A stretch of 64,000 bases of DNA. Source: VAZQ01 sp963817135. GTDB lineage: Bacteria > Pseudomonadota > Alphaproteobacteria > Rhizobiales > Xanthobacteraceae. Made by a program: the position numbers and the translations under genes. Location of the stretch: contig CAWFNG010000014.1 in the NCBI GenBank assembly GCA_963817135.1, positions 186,001 to 250,000 on the forward strand, written 5' to 3'. The notes under the pieces were generated by a model, which was not told the origin of the DNA, did no database searches, and saw only the letters and a program-made list of their open reading frames with translations. Numbering within the stretch: position 1 is the stretch's first letter; each line of letters starts with the position of its first letter. Of the stretch, positions 58,589 to 64,000 are shown piece by piece.

Positions 58589-59314
58589 TCAGATCGTCAG
58601 GGTTCCCGCCTTGGCGGCGGCGAAGCGTTCACCCACTTTCGACCAGTTCACCGTGTTCCACCATGCCTTGAGATAATCGGCGCGGCGATTCTGATAATTG
58701 AGGTAATAGGCGTGCTCCCACACGTCGTTTCCGAACAGGGCGCGCCTGCCGTCCATAAGCGGAGTGTCCTGGTTCGCCCGCGGCTCGAGAGCGAGTTTTC
58801 CGTCTCGCAAAACGGTGACAAACACCCAGCCCGAGCCGAAAACCTTGGTGCCGGCATCGTTGAAGGCGGCTTGCAGCTTGTCGAAGCCGCCGAAATCCTT
58901 GGCGATCTGCGCCGCCAGATCACCGCTCGGCTGACCCCCGCCGCTCGGACCCATGATCTCCCAGAACATGGTGTGGTTGGCGTGGCCGCCCATGTTGTTG
59001 CGCACGGTGGTACGCAATGGCTCAGCCAGACTACCGAGCTTTACCAGCACGTCCTGGATCGGCTGCTTGGCAATTTGCGGATTGTCCTTGGCCGCATTGT
59101 TGAGATTGTTCACGTAGGCGGCGTGATGGCGGTCATGGTGGATTTCCATGGTCTTGGCGTCGATATGGGGCTCGAGCGCGTTGGTCGGGTAGGTAAGCGG
59201 AGGAAGCTTGAACGGGGCATCTGCCGCCTGCGCGAAAGCAAAGCGCGGAGCAAAGTGAGCGGCGGCGGCAAATGCAGCAGAGCCAACGACGATCGTGCGC
59301 CGATTAAGCGACAT
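58589..59314 (-). CDS. Exported Fe/Mn superoxide dismutase
   Basis: About 241 aa from ATG 59314. The leader MSLNRRTIVVGSAAFAAAAH, with a twin Arg and a hydrophobic stretch, ends near RFAFAQA, so the enzyme is probably sent to the periplasm by Tat. The SOD fold is complete: FKLPPLTYPTNALEPHIDAK, metal His in MEIHHDRHHAAYVNN, NHTMFWEIMGPSGGGQP, and Asp/His in GNDVWEHAYYLNYQNRRADY. It removes superoxide. Fe versus Mn cannot be told safely. An in-frame ATG lies upstream at 59338. Confidence 0.9.
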   Translation of the reverse strand: MSLNRRTIVVGSAAFAAAAHFAPRFAFAQAADAPFKLPPLTYPTNALEPHIDAKTMEIHHDRHHAAYVNNLNNAAKDNPQIAKQPIQDVLVKLGSLAEPLRTTVRNNMGGHANHTMFWEIMGPSGGGQPSGDLAAQIAKDFGGFDKLQAAFNDAGTKVFGSGWVFVTVLRDGKLALEPRANQDTPLMDGRRALFGNDVWEHAYYLNYQNRRADYLKAWWNTVNWSKVGERFAAAKAGTLTI

Positions 59315-59403
59315 GGGTAAACCTCCTCCATTCATCAATGATCGAGAGTGACAACTATATACATCGGCTCAATGCGAGGTAAGCGGGGTCAGCCTGTTGG
59401 CGA

Positions 59404-60291
59404 TCAAGCCGCCGTTCGCAAATGCTCGACCAGCTGTCGGGCGTAGGGCGGCAAATCGCTCAAACGGCGGATACAGATGGTAAGCTCGCGCACCGCCCAG
59501 GCGTCAGTCAGCGTCACTGCCGTGATTGCCATGGTCCTCGCCACGCGTCGGGCGGTGCTTTCCGGAACTATGCCGATCCCGACGTTGCATTCAACCAGCC
59601 GGCACACCGCGTCGAAGCTGCGCAATTGCACGCGCAGCCGCAAAGGCCGGCCGATGCGTGCTGCCTTGGCCGCAAGGAAACGTTGCAGAGCGCTCGCGCG
59701 GTCGAGCCCGACGAAGTCATGGTCGAGGACTTCCGCAAAAGAAATTTCCGCGCGCGCAGCGAGGGGATGATCGCTCGCTACCACGAGCACAAAACGGTCC
59801 TTGCGAAATGGAAATGTTTGCAACGCGCTGGCATCGACCGTGCTCGCAACGATGCCGAGATCGGCAACGCCTTCCGCGATCAGCCCCACGATCTCGTCGC
59901 TGAGGCGTTCTTCGAGGTCGACGCTGACGTTGGGATGCGCGGAAAGAAACGAGCTGAGTGCTTCCGGCAGGAATTCGGTCAAGGCATTGGTATTGGAAAG
60001 GACCCGGATCTGGCCGGCAAGCCCGCCCGCATAAGCGCCGAGGTCCTCGCGCAGCCGCTCCGCCTGGCGCAAGATCGCGCGTGCGTGCTGTAGGAGCGTG
60101 CGGCCCGCCTGGGTCGGTGTAACGCCCTGGCGGCCGCGCACCAGAAGCGCCGCTCCCAGCGCTTGTTCCATGTTACGGATACGGGTGGAAGCGGCGGCGA
60201 GCGCGAGGTGCGCGCGCTCGGCGCCACCGGTAATGCTGCCGGCTTCGACCACGTGGCGAAACAGGCTCAGGTCGCTCAGGTCAAAACGCAT
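59404..60291 (-). CDS. LysR-family transcriptional regulator
   Basis: 295 aa. N-terminal winged HTH: SLFRHVVEAGSITGGAERAH with LALAAASTRIRNMEQALGA and LLVRGRQGVTPTQAGRTLLQ. The effector domain includes IRVLSNTNALTEFLPEALSS and VGLIAEGVADLGIVASTVDA. It is divergent from sdhCDAB with 179 bp between; control of sdh or of an unlinked gene cannot be settled from this sequence. No clear T-N11-A operator was picked out. Confidence 0.9.
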   Translation of the reverse strand: MRFDLSDLSLFRHVVEAGSITGGAERAHLALAAASTRIRNMEQALGAALLVRGRQGVTPTQAGRTLLQHARAILRQAERLREDLGAYAGGLAGQIRVLSNTNALTEFLPEALSSFLSAHPNVSVDLEERLSDEIVGLIAEGVADLGIVASTVDASALQTFPFRKDRFVLVVASDHPLAARAEISFAEVLDHDFVGLDRASALQRFLAAKAARIGRPLRLRVQLRSFDAVCRLVECNVGIGIVPESTARRVARTMAITAVTLTDAWAVRELTICIRRLSDLPPYARQLVEHLRTAA

Positions 60292-60470
60292 AATGCTTCG
60301 TGTTTTGCGAAGGAAAGCTACACAAAATACCTATTGTCGGGGAAATTTTGCAAGCCATATTCGCCACGGGCGAAAGAAAGGCAAGTCCACGCATAACGCT
60401 CGCGCTCGCGGCGGGGAAACAGTTTAGGCTCCTTTCCGCGCCGCATGCGCAACGATTAGGGAGAACCACC

Positions 60471-60881
60471 ATGGCGGACGCCCAGGCGCCGATCGAGCGG
60501 CCGCTTTCGCCGCATATTTCCATCTACAAGCCGATGCTGACGATGCTGATGTCGATTGCCCACCGCATCACCGGCATCGCGCTGTATTTCGGCACGCTAT
60601 TGATCGCCTGGTGGCTGCTTGCCGCGGCTTCCGGTCCGAATGCCTTTGCCGGAATAGGTGCGTTCATGAATTCGCTCCTCGGCCGCATTGTGCTGTTTGG
60701 CTATACCTGGGCGCTCATGCACCATATGCTCGGCGGCATTCGGCATCTGATTTGGGATACCGGGCACGGCTTCGGACCGCATGAGCGGGAATGGCTCGCG
60801 GTGGCGACCGTGGTCGGCTCCGTCAGCCTTACGCTCGTGATCTGGATCGTCGGCTATCTCTATGTGGGAGGACCACACTGA
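60471..60881 (+). CDS. sdhC: Succinate dehydrogenase cytochrome b556 subunit
   Basis: 136 aa from ATG 60471, with GGGAGAA upstream. Family marks: RPLSPHISIYKPMLTMLMSI with AHRITGIALYFG, where SIAHRITG contains the quinone-pocket Ser/Arg, and the heme His in WALMHHMLGGIRHLIWDTGHG. Three membrane helices. Anchors the complex and binds heme b and ubiquinone. Overlaps sdhD by one base (TGATG). Confidence 0.93.
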   Translation: MADAQAPIERPLSPHISIYKPMLTMLMSIAHRITGIALYFGTLLIAWWLLAAASGPNAFAGIGAFMNSLLGRIVLFGYTWALMHHMLGGIRHLIWDTGHGFGPHEREWLAVATVVGSVSLTLVIWIVGYLYVGGPH

Positions 60882-61270
60882 TGGGGATTGGACGCATGAG
60901 CACGCCGCTTGCGCGGGTGCAGGGCCTCGGCGCGGCAAGGTCCGGCACCGAGCATTTCTGGCGGCAGCGATTGACCGCGGTCGCCAACTTGCCCCTCACC
61001 ATTGCCTTCGTCTTTATCCTGATCTCTCTCCTTGGCCGCAATCACGCAGCCGTCGTGCAAATCCTCGGGTCCCCGCTGATTGCGGTGATCATGCTGCTGC
61101 TCATCATTTCCATCACCACCCATATGCGCATTGGCATGCAGGTGATCATCGAGGATTACGTGCATGGCGACGGCAACAAGCTGTTCCTCATAATGGCAAA
61201 CACCTTCTTCGCGATTGCAGTGGCGCTTGCCTGTGCCTTCGCTTTGCTCATGCTGAGCTTCAAGGTCTGA
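60881..61270 (+). CDS. sdhD: Succinate dehydrogenase membrane anchor subunit
   Basis: 129 aa from ATG 60881 (or 124 aa from ATG 60896, MSTPLARVQGLGAARSGTEH). Three helices; the block GAARSGTEHFWRQRLTAVAN is the alphaproteobacterial SdhD signature, followed by ITTHMRIGMQVIIEDYVHGD with the heme-side His and the quinone-side Asp-Tyr. It is followed 4 bp later by sdhA. Confidence 0.92.
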   Translation: MGIGRMSTPLARVQGLGAARSGTEHFWRQRLTAVANLPLTIAFVFILISLLGRNHAAVVQILGSPLIAVIMLLLIISITTHMRIGMQVIIEDYVHGDGNKLFLIMANTFFAIAVALACAFALLMLSFKV

Positions 61271-61274
61271 GAGA

Positions 61275-63107
61275 ATGGCGTCCAATACTCCATCCAATAA
61301 TGCCTCGCCGGCCGTGAACGGCCGTGCCTATCCAATCGAGGACCACCGCTACGACGTGGTGGTGGTGGGAGCGGGCGGAGCGGGCCTGCGTGCCGTCGTC
61401 GGCTGCAGCGAAGCGGGCCTCAAGACAGCTTGCATCACCAAGGTGTTCCCGACGCGCTCCCATACGGTATCGGCGCAGGGCGGCATTGCGGCGGCACTCG
61501 GGAATATGGGCGAGGATAACTGGCGTTGGCACATGTACGATACCGTCAAGGGGTCCGATTGGCTCGGCGACCAGGACGCCATCGAATATCTCTGCCGCAA
61601 TGCGCCCGAGGCGGTTTACGAGCTTGAACACTGGGGCTTGCCGTTCTCGCGCCGCGAGGACGGCAAGATTTATCAGCGGCCGTTCGGCGGCATGACCACC
61701 AATTACGGCAAAGGCATAGCGCAGCGGACCTGCGCCGCTGCCGACCGTACCGGCCATGCCATGCTGCATACCATGTATGGCCAGGCTCTGCGCCATTCCG
61801 CGGAATTTTTCATCGAATATTTTGCCATCGATCTGATCATGGATGACGAGGGCCGCTGCCGCGGCGTCATCGCGCTCAGGCTCGATGACGGCTCGATCCA
61901 TCGCTTCGCCGCCCACATGACCATCCTTGCTACCGGCGGCTATGGGCGGGCTTACTTCTCCTGCACGTCGGCGCATACCTGTACCGGGGATGGCAATGCC
62001 ATGGTGCTGCGTGCCGGACTGCCGCTGGAAGACATGGAGTTCGTCCAGTTCCATCCGACCGGAATATACGGGGCCGGTTGCCTCATTACCGAGGGCGCCC
62101 GCGGCGAGGGCGCCTACCTCGTCAATTCAGAGGGCGAGCGCTTCATGGAGCGCTATGCGCCCTCCGCCAAGGACCTCGCCTCGCGCGACGTCGTTTCCCG
62201 CGCCATGACCATCGAGATCCGCGAGGGTCGCGGTGTGGGCAAGCTCAAGGATCACATCCATCTTCATCTCGATCATCTCGATCCGGCGGTGTTGCAGGAA
62301 CGACTGCCCGGGATTGCCGAACTCGCGCGCATCTTTGCCGACGTGGACATCGCTCACGAACCGATACCGATCGTGCCGACGGTGCACTACAATATGGGCG
62401 GCATCCCGACGAATTTTCATGGCGAAGTGCGCACCAAAAAGAACGGCAGCGACGATTTCGTGGTACCCGGCCTGATGGCGCTCGGCGAGGCGGCAAGCGT
62501 GTCCGTGCATGGCGCCAACCGGTTGGGCTCGAATTCACTCATCGATCTCGTTGTATTCGGCCGTGCTGCGGCTGCCCGCTGCGCCGAAATCCTCGAACCC
62601 GGTGACAAGCAGTCAGAGCTGCCGCGCGACTCCGCCGAGGGCGCGCTTTCCCGCCTCGATAAATTCCGTCATGCTGCCGGCAAGACGCCGACCGCTGCGC
62701 TACGGCTCAAAATGCAGCGGGTGATGCAAAACAATTGTGCGGTGTTTCGCACGCGCGAAGTGCTGCAGGAGGGCCACGATCTCATTCACGAAGTCTTCGG
62801 CAGCGTTGCCGATATCAAGGTCACCGACCGCTCGCTGATCTGGAATTCTGACCTGATCGAGACGCTCGAGTTCGACAATCTGATCGCCCAGGCGGTGGTG
62901 ACGCTCGATTCGGCCATGAATTGAACTGAAAGCCGCGGCGCGCATGCGCGCGAGGATTTCCCGGACCGGGACGACAAGAACTGGATGAAGCACACCCTCG
63001 CCTGGATGGACTATAAGGGCGAGGTGCGGATCGACTATCGGCCGGTGCACACATACACCCTCACCAACGAAGTGTCCTATATCGAGCCGAAGGCGCGGGT
63101 TTACTGA
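61275..63107 (+). CDS. sdhA: Succinate dehydrogenase flavoprotein subunit, interrupted by an in-frame TGA
   Basis: 549 codons are intact from ATG 61275: FAD motif VVVVGAGGAGLRAVV (GAGGAG 32-37), flavin-linking His63 in SHTVSAQGG, the substrate loop HPTGIYGAGCLITEGARGEG, and GALGEAAS-type LMALGEAASVSVHGANRLGS. TGA at 62922-62924 stops it after DSAMN. The same frame continues at once with TESRGAHAREDFPDRDD, then NWMKHTLAWMDYKGEVRID and YIEPKARVY, the normal SdhA end with TGA at 63105-63107. The stop stands where Arg usually is (N-R-x-ESRGAHARE), so a single CGA-to-TGA or AGA-to-TGA change explains it. The lost tail holds conserved Arg/His residues of the capping and C-terminal domains. Read as one gene of 610 codons. 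Confidence 0.93.
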
Positions 63108-63147
63108 GCGAGTTTACTGAGCGAGTCCACTGAGCGAGTTTCACTGA
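63099..63147 (+). repeat. 13-bp tandem direct repeat at the sdhA end, before sdhB
   Basis: GTTTACTGAGCGA occurs twice exactly (63099-63111 and 63112-63124), a third time with two changes (63125-63137), and as a partial fourth copy (63138-63147). The first copy contains the sdhA TAC TGA end. sdhB ATG follows at 63149; no obvious SD is left in the spacer. Confidence 0.85.
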
Positions 63148-63148
63148 C

Positions 63149-63928
63149 ATGGGCCAATTCACGCTTCCGCAGAATTCCAAGGTAACCGAGGGCAAGATCT
63201 GGGCCTACCCGTCCGGGGCGCAGACGGTGCGGGAATATCGCATCTATCGATGGAATCCGGACGAGCGAAAAAACCCGCGCATGGATACCTATTATGTCGA
63301 CATCGGCGATTGCGGTCCGATGATTCTCGACGCGCTCATCTGGATCAAGAACAATATCGACCCGACTCTGACCTTCCGCCGTTCATGCCGCGAAGGCGTG
63401 TGCGGGTCCTGCTCGATGAATATCGACAGCACCAACACGCTCGCATGCACCAAGTCGATGGCCGAGATCAAAGGCGTCGTGAAAATCTATCCGCTGCCGC
63501 ACCAGCCGGTGGTCAAGGATCTGGTGCCCGACCTCACCAATTTCTATGCGCAACATGCAGCAATTGAGCCCTGGCTGAAGACGACATCCCCGACGCCGCC
63601 AAAGGAATGGAAGCAGAGTCATGACGATCGTCAGCGGCTCGACGGTCTTTATGAATGCATTTTGTGTGCGTGCTGTTCGACCGCATGCCCCAGCTACTGG
63701 TGGAACGGCGAGCGGTTTCTCGGTCCCGCCGCGCTCCTGCAGGCGGACCGCTGGCTGCAAGACAGCCGTGACGAATTGACCGGCGAGCGCCTCGATAATC
63801 TCGAGGACCCGTTCCGTCTGTACCGCTGCCACACCATCATGAATTGCGCCAAGGCTTGCCCGAAGCACCTCAACCCGGCCAAGGCGATTGCCGAGATCAA
63901 GCGCATGATGGTCGAGCGGCAGGTCTGA
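63149..63928 (+). CDS. sdhB: Succinate dehydrogenase iron-sulfur subunit
   Basis: 259 aa. All three clusters are complete: [2Fe-2S] Cys80, 85, 88, 100 (SCREGVCGSCSMNIDSTNTL), [4Fe-4S] Cys170, 173, 176, 180 (CILCACCSTACPSYWWNG) and [3Fe-4S] Cys227, 233, 237 (CHTIMNCAKACPKHLNP). The Trp-Trp after Cys180 is usual for the quinone site. Electrons pass from SdhA FAD through these clusters to SdhCD quinone. The last gene of sdhCDAB; the spacer upstream carries the tandem repeat. Confidence 0.96.
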   Translation: MGQFTLPQNSKVTEGKIWAYPSGAQTVREYRIYRWNPDERKNPRMDTYYVDIGDCGPMILDALIWIKNNIDPTLTFRRSCREGVCGSCSMNIDSTNTLACTKSMAEIKGVVKIYPLPHQPVVKDLVPDLTNFYAQHAAIEPWLKTTSPTPPKEWKQSHDDRQRLDGLYECILCACCSTACPSYWWNGERFLGPAALLQADRWLQDSRDELTGERLDNLEDPFRLYRCHTIMNCAKACPKHLNPAKAIAEIKRMMVERQV

Positions 63929-63947
63929 TATCGTTAGGAAAGCCAGC

Positions 63948-64000
63948 ATGCCTTTGAGCGCCGACGTTCGCCGCGTGGTCACCACCGTCGACAAGAACGA
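63948..64000 (+). CDS. Start of a further gene (possible cupin), cut by the window end
   Basis: Seventeen codons (MPLSADVRRVVTTVDKN) from ATG 63948, with TAGGAAAG as SD. A small cupin protein whose N-terminus reads RRVVT-x-D is often found after sdhB in related bacteria, which fits; too little sequence is visible to be sure. Confidence 0.35.
   Translation, partial: MPLSADVRRVVTTVDKN

Noticed and set aside
62922..62924. sdhA TGA as a selenocysteine codon
   Set aside because: The position is normally Arg, no SECIS-like hairpin follows at once, and SdhA is not a selenoprotein family.
63099..63147. CRISPR-like array
   Set aside because: Units are 13 bp and directly abutting with no spacers, so this is a simple tandem repeat.
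1..64000. tRNA, rRNA or CRISPR locus
   Set aside because: Scanning the intergenic spaces showed no cloverleaf-like sequence, rRNA-like stretch or regularly spaced repeats; all longer gaps are explained by palindromic repeats or promoters.
1..64000. Prophage or autonomous insertion sequence
   Set aside because: No integrase, transposase or phage structural gene was seen; only short non-coding repeats suggest mobility.

Overview
The window is high-GC DNA, apart from a visibly lower-GC patch around 2.7-4.9 kb. It reads as an alphaproteobacterium, most likely Hyphomicrobiales near Xanthobacteraceae/Bradyrhizobiaceae. The reasons are Omp25/31-type outer-membrane barrels, many tripartite-tricarboxylate (Tct) and ABC solute receptors with Tat-like signals, a mesaconyl-CoA hydratase of the ethylmalonyl-CoA pathway, SorAB sulfite dehydrogenase, an sdhCDAB operon, and several families of short palindromic intergenic repeats typical of that order. 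This is inference from family resemblance; no rRNA or tRNA gene is visible.

Layout. 0-7 kb: end of a patatin-like lipase gene, a nucleotide-sensor-like (SLOG-type) membrane protein, a small outer-membrane barrel, a frameshifted lipoprotein and a polytopic membrane protein. 7-16 kb: palindromic repeat, frameshifted cupin, CoA-transferase, two Tct receptors, VOC protein, polysaccharide deacetylase and a 1166-residue GltD/PyrK-type flavo-iron-sulfur fusion. 16-19 kb: a 947-residue triple-barrel porin. 19-25 kb: a catabolic operon (epimerase, double GNAT, remnant of a DHDPS-like aldolase, Gfo/Idh oxidoreductase, DUF993 protein, isomerase), then a decapitated HigB next to HigA and an internally deleted FAD oxidoreductase. 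25-39 kb: an amide/cyanate nitrogen-scavenging region with an AtzF-type amidase, an AtzE/AtzG amidase pair behind a peptide-type ABC transporter, and a divergent cyanate-type ABC transporter with cyanase. 39-42 kb: dehydrogenase, lactonase-like and DUF1445 genes. 43-51.5 kb: branched-chain-type Liv transporter, CocE hydrolase and TctBA. 51.6-57.3 kb: stress protein, SorAB, leuB, and a second sulfite-oxidase-fold enzyme with a cytochrome b. 57.4-64 kb: mesaconyl-CoA hydratase, exported superoxide dismutase, LysR regulator, sdhCDAB and the start of one more gene.

Two themes stand out. First, at least seven genes carry a single-base frameshift (six look like +1, one like -1), and sdhA has an in-frame TGA just before its conserved C-terminal block. 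leuB and sdhA are housekeeping genes, so sequencing or assembly error is the first explanation to exclude. Second, palindromic repeats do more than fill gaps: one is translated in frame between two GNAT domains, and others supply the last codons and stop of an amidase gene and of livF. The 27.6-39.1 kb block makes the best functional story: uptake of small amides and cyanate and their conversion to ammonia and CO2.
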